This document shows, piece by piece, positions 21,991-34,143 of a DNA stretch of 64,000 bases. Below the pieces are notes generated by a model. It made no database searches and had not been told where the DNA came from. It worked only from the letters and a program-made list of their open reading frames with translations. This stretch comes from Siphonodentalium dalli (Eukaryota > Mollusca > Scaphopoda > Gadilida > Siphonodentaliidae). Location: NCBI GenBank assembly GCA_032622095.1, contig CP136063.1:181145956-181209955 (forward strand), given 5' to 3'. Position 1 is the stretch's first letter. Every line of letters starts with the position of its first letter. The translations under genes and the position numbers were made by a program.

Positions 21991-23070
21991 AAACAGTCAT
22001 AAATTCAACCCAAACCTCGGTTCTTTCTCATAATAAAAAGGGCAGAAACAAACCGAATCCAATCAAACCAACTAGGAAGGGCCTAAGTAGTCATTAAGAG
22101 AATTATTCACACCTTTACCCTAACCTACCGAAAACAATCGGTGTCTGCAAAACGGGACGACCCCTTTATTTGGATATCCCAGTCCAGGTTTGATTGTAGA
22201 ACAATTCCTAGATGCCTATGAGATGAGACAATTTCTATGGCGGAGTCATCCAGTGACAAATCCATGACATTTGTACTGGAGGGTCTAAAAGAGAACACGA
22301 TTGCCTTTGTTTTGTCAGGATTAAAATTTACAAGCCATTGTTTAGCCCAAGCAGAGATACGATCAAGATCGGTCGATAGATTAGAGCTGGTTTCTTCAAT
22401 CGAAGGACTGGCATTCGTGAAACAAGTGTCATCAGCATACATACGAGTAAAAGAATGAATTGTATCAGACAAATCATTTATAAATACAAGAAATAAGAAA
22501 GGCCCCAATATATATCCTTGAGGGACTCCTGCGTGGAGATACATATAGTCAGACGCGGCATCAGAAACGACCACACACTGTTTTCTGTTTGATATATAGT
22601 CACTAATCCACAATAAAAGGTCTCCCTCAACTCCATATTCTTTAAGTTTGTGTATCAGACCAGTGTGCCAGACTCTTTCGAACGCTTTAGAAATATCACA
22701 GAATATAGAACAAGTCACAAGTTTGTTGTCGAGAGACTGGCACAGGGAATGATATAAGTCAATTAATTGAAAAGTAGTTGAATGGCCAGGCACAAAACCA
22801 GACGGATGCTTATACAACAATCATTGTTATCGAAATGAGACATTAAGTATTTCAAAATAATCTTCTCAAAATTTTTAGATAAACATCGTAATAAGGATAT
22901 AGGACGATAGTTTCCTGGATTTGAGCGGTCATCTTTTTTATGAATCGGGATAACATTTGCCTTTTTCTACTCAGCTTGCAGCTTTGTATTATCATGGAAA
23001 ATCCTTGGTATTTTGGGAATGGGTCCAGTGCCCCTACAATAGTGGAAAATCACATAGTGAAGGGCTGATT

Positions 23071-24040
23071 TTGGAATCTTAGTAATTACTGTATACGCCA
23101 AGGTGATATCAAGGATATCGTTAATTCCCTTGTAGCAGCAGTCCCATAATAGCAAGGGCACATGTTCCAAGTTATAAATAATGTTCAAGCCACCATACAT
23201 AATAATCCATCATCTTCACAGAAGTGCACTTTGTTTTCTGCAGTTCAAAAATTAAATTGAGTATATTCATACTAAGGTTACACCTTCTATGACATTCCTA
23301 TAATACAACCTGAACTGCACATGATCAGTGAGACGATGTTGAAAATTTCCACGGAACAACCACTTGTTGTATTGCAAAAATTCATTTAGATTATACGTAT
23401 CCACACACATACATATATAAACTTCAGTTACAATTGTCCCATTAGCATGACATACTTCGTATATATATCCTGGTTTAAATGTGCCCATTTTCGTGTTTGT
23501 GCGGTTTTTGTGATGGTGCTATATTGCGTAATGTGGTGAATGACTCACCGATGAACCAACAATTGACACTATAGATGAAGCTGGAACAATGTCATTGTGT
23601 GAATTTTAAGGCTAAAATTTAAAAAAATCAGGTCCATTTTCCTGGTACTACATACCTACCCCCGATTCTTGTCCACGGTGTACCATTATATATATAGTGA
23701 AATTGCCACATCCTTTTCATTGTACCAACGGCGGAGGTGCACATGGCGTCTTATAATTGGGTCATTGAAAAAAAAAAGCTGAATAGTCCACAGATAATTA
23801 TTTACGTGTCATGATAAATAAAAGTTCATGGACATCCACGCCCCACGAAAACGGTTGCTGGTTTGGGGAGAGTTAGCTTTGTTTGGAAACACCTAAATAA
23901 AATTCTGGCAAAATATTTGAAATCAAATGACATTAACTGTCGAAAATCACTAAAGTGTTACTATTTTAATCTGCGTCTTCTCAAATAAATCAAGAAATTA
24001 TGTTGAAAATTGCTCAAGTTATCATCGGGACAAACCAACA
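23071..24040. other. No feature recognised
   Basis: AT-rich DNA with only short, unconvincing open frames. No repeat shared with the rest of the window was noticed. Confidence 0.4.
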
Positions 24041-24042
24041 AT

Positions 24043-24600
24043 TGCGATTTCTAAGTAAAAAAAGGCAATAACTCCAACAAAAATCATCGGACCGAAACCA
24101 TATTTAAACTTAATCTGAATAATGTGATGGATATTCCTCGTATCAAGTTTCATTCGGATCAGTTAATTATTAACCGGATTTATCATCCGGACAACACGAA
24201 CAATGACAATTTCTAAGTCGTAAAAGGACAATAACTCATATATCTAAACATCATCTGATCGGAACAGTATTCCAATTTGACCCCAATACTGTGATGTTTA
24301 TTACTCATACCAAGTTTCGTTCCGATTGGATAATACAAAACGGAGTTATTATGTGGACAACATGAAAATCGCAATTTCTAAGTAAAAAAAAGGGCCATAA
24401 ATCCGACAAAAATCATCGGACCGGAATAAAAATAGAACTTAATCTCAATAATGTGATATTTATTCCTCATACCAATTTTCGGTTTGATCGGAATATTTGT
24501 ACTGGAGTTAACTAATATCCGGATAATGAATCGGACGGATGCCCGACGCACGGACGGATGCCCCGACGCACGCACGGACGGACGGACGGACGGGTCTCAA
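24043..24600 (+). repeat. Tandem repeat (about 165 bp) ending in a CGGA tract
   Basis: Three copies of a unit containing CAATTTCTAAGTNNNAAAAG, AACAAAAATCATCGGACCGG and AATAATGTGAT(A/G)TTTATTCC start near 24045, 24205 and 24375. The last runs into CGGACGGATGCCCGACGCAC and (ACGG)n at 24530-24590. This design, ending in a (CGGA)n tract, is common in marine invertebrate genomes. Confidence 0.75.
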
Positions 24601-25079
24601 TAGTTCTCCGAAAATTTCGCGGGACAAAGCAAAAACTATACGAAGAGTGGGAACAATATGATTCCCGCAAGTATACCAGTTAGCAACGGGTACAAAATCA
24701 TACGTTATACATACAAATCACCTGAATCTCGCGTAACAGAAATGAGCAAGCTCAACCTATATATGCTCATTTGTAAGAAACAAAAAAAAATTAATATAAG
24801 CAATCCCGGCATGGAACCCACAATAATTAATATGTATTTTGAAATGACTGTCAATGGACCAGGCTCATAATTGCACCAGCCTATCAGTGAGCTTTATACT
24901 GGTATATATTATATAGAATGGTTATTGAATGGTAACATTCTTTGTAACATTATAGACGGGAGCAGCGGCTACAATTATTAAATTTAAAGGCACACATGGT
25001 GTTAAAGTGTTCGCCCTTCGGTATTTGAGGATTTTTGGGTATTATATATATAATACAATCAATGGACACCAGTCATAAA

Positions 25080-25520
25080 ATGAATTCCATTCCTACCAAT
25101 CTGATCAGAGGGTCCCCATATCATCAATATTCAACACCAACAACATTTATTCACACGCTTTAGTTATCAGAATCGATTAATTGCAATAAAATAATGCTAA
25201 CCACTGTCAACTATGGTATCAAATTTCTCAAAAACATGTTATTTATCAAAATTTTGTTCAACGAAATATGGCCGTATTATCACTTGAGTATTCACGAAAT
25301 TTGGCCGTATATTACCACTTATTTTTAGAGTTATCCATCGACGACGTGTTTCAGGGCCACAAATTATTGCACATCTCGAGAAATAACAAACTGCAAAAAT
25401 CGTTATCTGATGACTCTGAGCTTGATGGGTGGGTTCCTCGACTCGAATAAAATATTTGTTACCCCCGAAGCCAAAGAAATAGTAATTTCGGAGCATTAAT
25501 TCGGACAATGCATCTTTAAA
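25080..25520. mobile_element. Degraded copy of the GGTACTCAATCC MITE, inverted
   Basis: TCTGATCAGAGGGTCCCCATAT, GTTTAGTTATCAGAATCGATTAATTGC and CGACTCGAATAAAATATTTG with CCCCCGAAGCCAAAGAAATAG match family landmarks in reverse orientation. The terminal repeats have decayed (ATGCATCTTTAA at the right end). Confidence 0.75.
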
Positions 25521-25959
25521 TTTCATATTCAGTTATATAGATTTGAAGTGTACGCGCTATCAGTTTTTCTCCGAATTTCAACATATAACGTACAAGATTG
25601 TACGCCATGGTATAAGATGTCAAAAAATTATTATCGATCCTGGCCTTGGGTAAAATCACAGGAAGGTTGGAAGCAGCCAAGTTCCCACAATCTAACTCAA
25701 CCAGCTCGGCTTTTATGCATGCCCCCCCCCCCCCCCAAATTTTATAATCAGCATATCCGTCCATGATTTTCAGAATATTTTTTTAATGCGTTCGCCTCTT
25801 CCAATGTTTACAACAATTTTTCAACAATTCCACTGTAATCGTATTATTTGCATAACAATGATTTTGAAATGCGAAATCTCATTATTGGAGAGTTATCTCT
25901 ATATATAAGAGTAGTATCTGCATGTCTGTCCGGATTGTTCTCCCAAATTTGGTGTGGTG

Positions 25960-26290
25960 ACTCGGGGTACCATGGCGGAGGTTATAACGGCGTTAGTTTT
26001 TCAAAAGTTTTATTAATTTATTTTTAAAATAAGCTCACCATGGGCCTATTTCAGAATCATCAAATAAGTCCAATATGAAGTTATGAACCTATAGATGTGA
26101 ATATTTAGGTCAAATATGAACCTCTTTGTACGGTGATATGTCGCAGCGCCAGATGTACTCTCTTTATATGTGTTTTCACTGTGGTCCACTAAGGGGTTAT
26201 TCCAGAATGAAAAAAGTCCATTATGAACCAATGTCAATATCTACGTCCAATATGATCCTATCTGCATGAGGATATATTGAAGTAGCATAA
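25960..26290. repeat. Dispersed repeat end plus local direct duplication
   Basis: 25960-26025 is the inverted match of 7105-7175. A unit with ATTTCAGAATCATCAAATAAG/ATTCCAGAATGAAAAAAGTC, then CAATATGAA and TATGAACC, repeats at 26049 and 26199 (period about 150 bp). Confidence 0.5.
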
Positions 26291-26680
26291 TAAATATTAT
26301 ATATATATAAATTTAAGAATATGATATATCTGTCTTGTGCACAGGCCTCACCGATGTCGAATAAAGACTCCATCTCTGGAGCCTGTTTCAGCTAGTTAAT
26401 AATGGAAATAAGAAGAAAGTCGATTTATTTTTTTCAAGTACACGTTGATGCTAGTTGTTTTATAGACTTGTATGTTATTTCCCATAAACCCATGCACTTC
26501 AAAGGAATTGGGTCCTTTTAAACAATATCAAAATAAAAAGTAAATTAGGTCTGGAACCCTGAATACATCTTTAACATACTGATTTTGGCCATGCTACTAT
26601 ATGAACCCTGTCTGTACTAAATGGACTCTCAAGGCAGTTAAAAGTGCACATCGGAATGGTCTCTTATTTATTTGGAGGGA

Positions 26681-27588
26681 TTAAGGGTCAGATGCACGTT
26701 TGGCCAAAAATTCCTGGTATTAATACATGGATTTTCTCAAAATCTGTCGGGAATTTAATTGTGAAATTTGGCACAAGCAATTATTGTGAAACAATATTTA
26801 AGAAACATCGAACAATTGATTATTATAATCTCATTTACTTCACTTTTATGGCATGGAAAATATTTAAAATTTCACCGTTTTCAGGTACCAATAACTTCTG
26901 TAAATTAGATTTGTGTCAAAAGGGCAGATGGTATATCCATGATAATCTTATCTGAAGATCATGAGACTTAATTTTTTTTTATTCATGAAATATTATGATT
27001 ATTTTCACTTAGAAAGACAAATAACTACCCACACAACAAATTTTGTGTTTGATATTGTTCATGTCATTCATGTTGTTCAATGAAAAATTCGACTGAGATT
27101 AGTTCTGGGTCGTGGCGTCATAACCGAGTTTAAGCTGACCACCACATCTCTTAACACTGGCCTAATTTCTGTTGATTGCTCCCTGATTGAGTGGACCACA
27201 CCGCATATCAACAGTTGTTTTCATTGGGCTGAAATATTTGTGAATGCTTTATTCTTCATTATAATATATGTGGGTACGAAGCTATATTATGCAATTAAAA
27301 ATCTAACTCCACATAATGATAAAATTGAAGCATCCTCTCATAGAGCCAAGCTGAGACAATAAGTTGTTTGGTGATTGGAGTGTTGTGTGAAATTATTTAT
27401 TGGTACCGAAAGAGACAACAAAGAAAATAATATTTTCAACTCCCCAAATGTATTATAATTCATTGTTTTTGTCACCTCTTAATAATTGCTCAGATTCTGC
27501 AAACAATGAAGATGACGATATGTGAAATTCAAGATTTTTCGCCAGATAGATCCAGAGAAATACTTCAAAACGTGAATCTCCATCTTAA
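26681..27588. mobile_element. TTAA-bounded element, about 930 bp family, copy B (inverted)
   Basis: Starts TTAAGGGTCAGATGCACGTT and ends AAACGTGAATCTCCATCTTAA. Internal order is the reverse of copies A (12227-13173) and C (34144-35071). Confidence 0.85.
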
Positions 27589-28025
27589 TGTGATAAAATG
27601 AGACCACAGATCAATAATGAATCCAAAACATGGCCAATTTCATCGCACAATGTAAATGCTAAGGTGAAAAATGTCCGAATGTGACATGTTTACCCAACAA
27701 TGTGACTTGAATTTCAGCACTGGACCCGTGTTTATATATAGGTACTAGACGTCAGCGTGTATATATATAACTGTATACATTATGCATGTACGCGTCGTAT
27801 GTCTCACGAACGTTCACAAACTGCATGAATAACCGTGTGCATGTGTATGAGAATAAACATGTTGCCGTGTTATGCTTTATTGTATAAACTGAAGTATGAG
27901 TAAATAATGAATCCCGCTGAGTGAGCGCCATATCAAAAGCATTCAGAAGTAAGCCGATTGTTGTTATCTGCTCAATCACGCGAGGACTGGCGTGGTCATG
28001 TGGTGGGGATTTCCCACTGGGCTAT

Positions 28026-28118
28026 CCATATAAGGCAAACAGGCATGTCCTTATATGGATATGTTAATGAGTAACGCGGCGGTTTTCCTGGAATTGATAT
28101 CGATCGTTGACATATAAA
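28026..28118 (+). promoter_or_regulatory. Actin-1 promoter: two CArG boxes, TTTCCTGGAA, TATA
   Basis: Two perfect CC(A/T)6GG serum response elements stand at 28026-28035 (CCATATAAGG) and 28049-28058 (CCTTATATGG). TTTCCTGGAA is at 28084-28093, and it contains TTCCTGGAA, a STAT-type TTCN3GAA palindrome. A TATAAA box is at 28113-28118, 132 bp before the start codon. Paired CArG boxes bound by SRF are the known hallmark of muscle and serum-inducible actin promoters. The spacing is identical in actin-2. Confidence 0.9.
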
Positions 28119-28202
28119 CTATACAACTGAGCGGCGACACCACATAGGCCTATCATCCAGTTCAGCTTGGCGACTCACAAATTGTTGTATAAAGTGTGAT
28201 AG

Positions 28203-28376
<174 letters not shown>

Positions 28377-28845
28377 TGAAAATGCCTTGCACGAATTCCA
28401 TTGATTGCACACATTCCCAGAAACACCAGCTCGTTACACACTGTACACAATCACGTGATTTAGGTACGGTTCAGATACTCCCGGATTCGACGTAAACAAA
28501 CAAAATTTCGTATCAGTTTGCTTTAATATTTCCGAAATTTCCATATATCCCAGACTGCTTGTTCGATTTACAATGTTAGTTTTTAAAAAATGTGATTTAA
28601 CAATATTTAATTGTTGTTGTTTTTCAAAAATGTGATTTAACAATTATATTTAATTGTTGTTGTTGTGGCCCGCGCCATCACACGGAATAACGGTACCGGT
28701 ATCAGTCCACTATTTCTATCTAACAAGTCCCCCAGAAATCCAGGTATTTTTGCATTGGGCATAGATATAGTCCAGGAAATATTGGTCGACCTTTGCACCC
28801 CTCCCAATTAGGACTGAAATTCATTCACCAAACTCGTGTTCTTCC

Positions 28846-29245
28846 TTAAAGGGGGACTAAATCCGGCCATGTGACCATATATACTCAACATAATATATGA
28901 AACAAATGAATCGATTTGAGTCATGGATGAGTGCAAAATGTGGTTTTATATGACGAAATTCATATTGTTATTTTTTGACAGATTTTTAGACCAATGGACG
29001 TGTAAATATTAAAATTTTCCAACCGCTACCATTGCATGATCAGATTAATTAGGAAAAATGTAATAACTGTAATTTGTACATGATCAAAATGATCGTTCGC
29101 ATCATTTTTCTTCACAAATGTGAATCGGCTTTGCAAATTTATAGCTACGCATTGTGCATATTTAGGCTACCATCTCACCGCAATTCTGATAATGGGGATC
29201 AATGAGACCTTCAAAATACCAAAATAAGAGAGAATTAAGAGCAGA
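28846..29245. repeat. Partial TTAA-type element, related to 63125-63489
   Basis: TTAAAGGGGGACTAAATCCGGCCA and GAGTCATGGATGAGTGCAAAAT match the left part of 63125-63489. The right terminus is not recognisable, so the end given is approximate. Confidence 0.5.
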
Positions 29246-29805
29246 CAAATATGCTTTCGAAAAAATTGCTGTCACGTTAAACCGGAAGTATCTGACCCGT
29301 ACACCTGGTCACGTAATTGTGTATACATTGTTATAACCGGAAACCCACAAATTACATGGCGTGCCATATTCCTGTTACATAACAGAGCTTGATCACTGCA
29401 TACACCAGCATACACACTGAAATAATAATGCATTTTGAAATTGGGATTCCCATACAAATAGCCGGAGAAAAGTTAGATATATGAACTTTTTTATGAAGCT
29501 GGTATATAATGTAACAATCAGAAAAATTTAGCTGGCGGGTGGGCTAATCATCAATTATCAATATAAATTTATTGTTAATTTATATAAGAAACCTGTTTGT
29601 TAGTACTTTGGAAAAATCAATATAAAATGCAATTGTAACTTTACAAACATGGCAACGAAACAAACATTTTCCGAGCCCTCCTGTCAGATAAATGTATTGT
29701 ATTGTCAATATAAATAACTTGTCCATGACTGCACGGAGCTTCCTGAAATTTTGCAAAAACCTAGACCATGCCATGAAACTCTACTCATGGCATGATCTAG
29801 CGATC

Positions 29806-29915
29806 ATAGGGAGCCTCACATATATCGGAGAATACATTGGCCACAACAATATTTACCTGGACCTTGTTAACCATGCACTGTATTCTCTTGTATAGGCAAG
29901 GCTCCATATATATGG
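29806..29915. repeat. Palindromic dispersed repeat, second copy at 18333
   Basis: GGGAGCCTCACATATATCGG at the left pairs with the complement of GCAAGGCTCCATATATATGG at the right, with an AACAATATTTACC core. Just upstream, 29768-29802 is a small TAGACCATGCCATGAA/CATGGCATGATCTAG hairpin related to the TAGATCATGCC family. Confidence 0.6.
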
Positions 29916-31889
29916 GAAATCCCATATACAGGGGCGTTTCGTTAAAACTAGCAAAACATAAATTAAAAAACGTATATATTTAAACAGAGTGCGCCGCTTT
30001 GAAAATAGCGTCGCTATATATTATACGTTTTTTTTAAGTGGCGCGTTCGGTTTAACTTTATATTTTTTCATTTATATTTGTAATCGTTTTAACGACACGG
30101 CCCTGTGACCAGCGCAGCTCCCGCCATGAAAGGTAATATCGGCATGGGACTAATTCTATATATCATGAGTACAGCATTAGTCCCAGGTAATATTTTATCA
30201 ATTCCATCTTGGAAACTTGTCACTGTAACTTTTGCTCCTCAGATTTGCATGGAAATCCCCATTCGAACTTGGTCATGCATGCACCAGACCTTCCTTCCCC
30301 TTGAAACTATTTTAATTTCCGGACAATTCCCGGTCAGCAGCTTGACATCAGTTCCCTGTGTAAACGTTTCAAAGTCCTAAGTCAATATTCACCAAACACG
30401 TCCGCTACAGGACAAAATGTGCAGACTTTTCCCTCATTTTTATTATTTCATGCCCCACCAATGGCCACCATGCATGCAGTTGAGAGATTTTGGCCTTTTC
30501 AATCAGTCCAATTTGGCTATTAGAACAAAAATCAAGAATAGGTTCATACTATTTTGCAATTAAATTATCATGCGAAGAAACGTGTCAGTAGTTTTGCTTC
30601 ATTTGTTATTGGGGTCGTCTGGGGGCATGCAACGTGGCAACGCAGAACCGGTATCGGATTACTATTGTTTATATAGAAGACTAGCAGGGTTACCCGGAGT
30701 TGCCCAGGTTAAAGTGATGTGAAACCCTCTGTGGATATTTGGTGGGGATAGAGAATACTCTTGCTCTCAAAGTGGTACACGTATTCTCATAAATTGTATA
30801 TCCAAATTGCATCACAAAACATGATTCTTACACATGGAATATGAGTAGTGACTCACCTTGTCAGGTCGGAGCGATTATCATTTTGTTTTATATCGCGTTT
30901 AATCCGTCCCACCAATAAAGAAGTATTTATTTATTTACAACTGCGTATACTTCAGACGTTATAGCATGAAACATGAACATCATAAACACATTAGTTCGAA
31001 AAATTAAAAGACGACAATTGTGTTTCACATAGAGATGTATCAATCAATCAATCTAGTTTATCATATCTTCATGAAGATACAGATTTTTTAAAGATGTGTC
31101 CAGGTGCTCCTCTGTTCTGGTGCTATATACTGGCTAATCATTTTCAGTTTAACAGAATTGATGTTATGCATGTATAGCAGCTACATGTGCATGACACAGC
31201 GATATTTTGAGTTGTTTATGTTAGGCGATGAGTCTGTTCTAAAAAATGAAAGAAATCCTCTGTATCGGGCAGATATACCCTTGTCAGATGTCAATATTGG
31301 AGAATCCTGAAAAGTCATGTGCTATATACGGACTGCGTTTTTCTTTATCTCAGAAGTAACCATATTTGACTGCACACTGTGACCACTATTTTTTAACAGA
31401 CCTGGTCTACATTTCCATATCTCTTGGCAATTGTAACTTTTTTTGGTGGAAACTATATTGAATGGGACATGCAGACTCAATCGTGTTGTAATATATACAT
31501 CAGCCATTCTAATATGCAATCCTCTGACGATTCAAGGTCCCTCAGTTTGAATGAATATATGTATCTCTTAAATAGATTGATATAAATATACTAGTAATGC
31601 TTTCTTCTATGCATCTGTGTTGCTAGATCATTATAGGCATGTCCTGATTTCCATCCCCATATAAATATGACAGTTGAGAAGATATAATTGTTCAAGTGAC
31701 TTAATTCGGTCACCATTTGTCGAGATTGTGAAATTGGAACGCCAAAAACTCCTTAGAACGACATGGAGATGGGCTGGGAGACGACTATATATAACTTTGT
31801 TGGATATCGGCGAATTGAACAATCTTATAAATGCTAGTGAATCTCCTCTCGCCATCCATGACCCAAATTACCCCAAATGTGATTTAATT
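29916..31889. other. No gene recognised inside the actin-1 intron
   Basis: The stretch holds a short hairpin around 30140-30187 (GGGACTAAT/ATTAGTCCC) and otherwise AT-rich DNA. Open frames here are short and have no family resemblance that I can see. Confidence 0.4.
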
Positions 31890-33600
31890 CATCATATCAT
31901 TAGAGAAGAACGTGCATGAATTTGGTGGAATCAGTGCTAAATATATTTGTATCAACTTTGGTGCAACTCCCCTCATGCAGGACTTGAACCTCGCCACTTT
32001 TGTCATATTTAAACCACGTCTATTAGACTCGTGCATGCATTATATAATGGAGATGATTATATATAAGTTTTGTGGTAATCGGCAACTAAACAAATTCTTA
32101 TCCACATCTCTCACCAAACTGCACCAATTTCGCGTCTTTAAATCACACGTTTATATTCCTCGAGAAGAAGAATATATCAATTTGGTCGAAATATGTGCTA
32201 AAAATAGCCCCTCCCCTGACGGCAACAACGTCACTTTAGAAAATTTTAACCATCACCATTATCTTACTCGTAAAAAGTTACCCCTGTTAGACCGCCTTGG
32301 TGCCATCTCGATTGTACCCTTAAAGTTATATATATATAGAACACAGACAGATATTCGCAAATATTTGATTCATTGTATCATTTGAGAAGAACGTGTATGA
32401 GTTTGATGGTAATTGGCAGTAAACATATTTTTTATAAGTTTTTGGTGGCCCTCCCGTCCCTATTTCGGACTCAAGCGCCGCCACTTTTGACATCATTAAA
32501 CAACACACTTAGACTCATTATAGAGATGAATATATATAAAATTTATGAAAATTGGCGAGTATACAAATTCGTATCATATTTAGGGCCACCACTGCATATC
32601 TCTCACCCAAAAGGCACCAATTTGGCGCATTTAAACCACACGATTAGATTATTCGTATCACGGAGAAGAATATGTATCAATAATGTGGAAATCGGCGCTA
32701 AACATATTGTTTATCAATGTTTGTGTCCCTCCCACCCTCTAAGCACCCCTGACTCGAATGGCCCCACTTTTGACATCATTAAACCACACAATTTTACTCC
32801 TGATATCATGGAGATTATTGTTTGTAAGTTTGGTGCTAATCCGCGACTAAACAAATTTTTATCATTTTATTGCCCACCCCACCCCCATCTCTCACCAAAG
32901 CAGCACCATATGACGTCTTTAAAATCACACGATTAGATTCCTCATATCATTGATAAGAATGTGTATCAATTTGCGCTAAAAATAATGTGTATCAATTTTG
33001 GTGCCCCTCCCCCTTTCAGTGCACCCCTGACTCGAATGACGCCTTTTTGACAGCTTTAAGCCACGCCATGAGACACCTTATGCCATGGGTATGCATTTGT
33101 ATAACTTTCGTGGCAATCGGTGACTAAACCAATTATTAACAGATTTAGTACCCACTCACCCACCCCCCCCCCCCAGTCTCTCATCCCAACGATGGCGTCT
33201 TTAAATCACACAATAAGATTCCTTGTATCATGGGGAAGATCTCAGAAGAATGTGGAATTCGGCGCTAAAATTATTTTTATCAATTTTGGTGCCTCTCCCC
33301 TTCCGGGCATCCCTGACGCGAACGGCGCGACTTTTGACATATTTAAACCACACCATTAGATTCCTCATATTATGGGGATGATTATATATAAGTTTGGTGG
33401 CAATCGGCGACAATTTTTTGTTCTGCCCCTCCCCCTTTTCTGCCCCGGAAAACAACGGCGTCAATTTAGAAAATTCTAACCCTCGCCATTATCTTTCTCG
33501 TTAAAAAAAAACCCTATTGGACCCCTTGTGTGCCATCTAGGTGTTCCCCTGTGAATTTCTATAGAACACAGACCGACAGACATTCGCAAATATAGATATC
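31890..33600 (+). repeat. Satellite array, about 160 bp degenerate units
   Basis: A unit of the form TGGAGATGATTATATATAAG, TTTGGTGGCAATCGGCGACT, AAACAAATTTTTATCA, GCCCCTCCCC, GACTCGAATGGCGCCACTTT, TGACATCATTAAACCACACN, ATTAGATTCCTCATATCATG recurs about ten times. Two larger blocks each end in GAACACAGACNGACAGA-type tracts (about 32340 and 33560). Long open frames across it are read-through of the repeat, not genes. Confidence 0.8.
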
Positions 33601-34143
33601 TTATCTAAATGAATCCTACACACCCACCAGCCAACGCTAATAGCTCAGATTACACACATCCTATACCTATCTCTACCAGCGGTGTCTCTTACCGATAGCT
33701 CGATCCTAATCATCCTATACGTACCTATACATGTTTAAATAGAAAACCATTCAGGTACAGTTTCAACGTTGCACGATAATACATGTACATGCAGCCAAAT
33801 GTACAGAGGTATACATGGGGAGACCCCCCCCTCAAGATTCGAAACATGATGAAATTTGACCACGTATATATGTGGACTCGGATAAGGGAACGCTAACTTA
33901 GTGAGTTGCATGGCGACATGGGTGGGGTTGTGGCTGTACCACCCCTCCATTTACTGGCAATCAGGCTCCCCTGATCTTAGGCCTAAATTCAATGGTTGGA
34001 AATTCCATGCGTGACCCAACATCCACAGGTGCCCAGAAAAAAATTGACCCCACCCCAATAATACTTAATTCTTTAGAAAGGTATCTATCTTCTTTTAATA
34101 AAATGATAGCCCCGAAGAAGATATATAACTTTCTATTATAGGA

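Larger units (their letters stand above)
20564..22164. mobile_element. TIR DNA element inserted in the LINE, 9 bp TSD
   Basis: TTTATTTGG stands at 20555-20563 and again at 22165-22173, flanking the insert. The insert ends are inverted copies of one another (GGTTGGTCTCACTTTGCAG with GACA / TGTC with TGCAAAACGGGACGACCCC). Removing the insert and one TSD restores the LINE reading frame exactly across the junction, which fixes the boundaries. It encodes no transposase; its body consists of LINE fragments on both strands. Confidence 0.85.
19300..23070 (-). mobile_element. Minus-strand LINE, RT region and 3' end, interrupted
   Basis: Reading on the minus strand, 23070-22820 encodes pre-RT sequence with NVIPIHKKDD and NPGNYRPISLL (one stop, one frameshift). 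The fragment 22820-22174 is reverse transcriptase with the CDISKAF catalytic block, GVPQGYILGPFLF and a YADD active site at 22439-22428. Then 20563-19634 gives the post-RT region (LRKLKYFLNRRTLEIMYN, MDYGDVIW) and a C-terminal CSCG...CPYY zinc-knuckle-like motif, with one frameshift near 20250. An AT-rich 3' tail (ATCAATAAAATATGAAAC) ends near 19300. A 1.6 kb DNA element splits it between 20563 and 22165. No endonuclease is seen upstream, so the copy is 5'-truncated and dead. CR1/Jockey-group affinity is inferred. Confidence 0.85.

Noticed and set aside
25239-25526. Repeated peptide-like phrase (GFGG-K-Y-IRVEE-TH) readable in several MITE copies
   Set aside because: It appears in both arms and both orientations of a palindromic MITE and is broken by stops in most copies. 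The DNA, not a protein, is conserved.
31674-31919. 81-codon frame in the actin-1 intron
   Set aside because: No recognisable motif and it runs into the satellite. It could be an old retroelement scrap but nothing supports this.
31912-32936. Two long plus-strand open frames (157 and 187 codons)
   Set aside because: They run through the degenerate satellite at 31890-33600. The residues simply repeat with the satellite period and there is no start context or domain.
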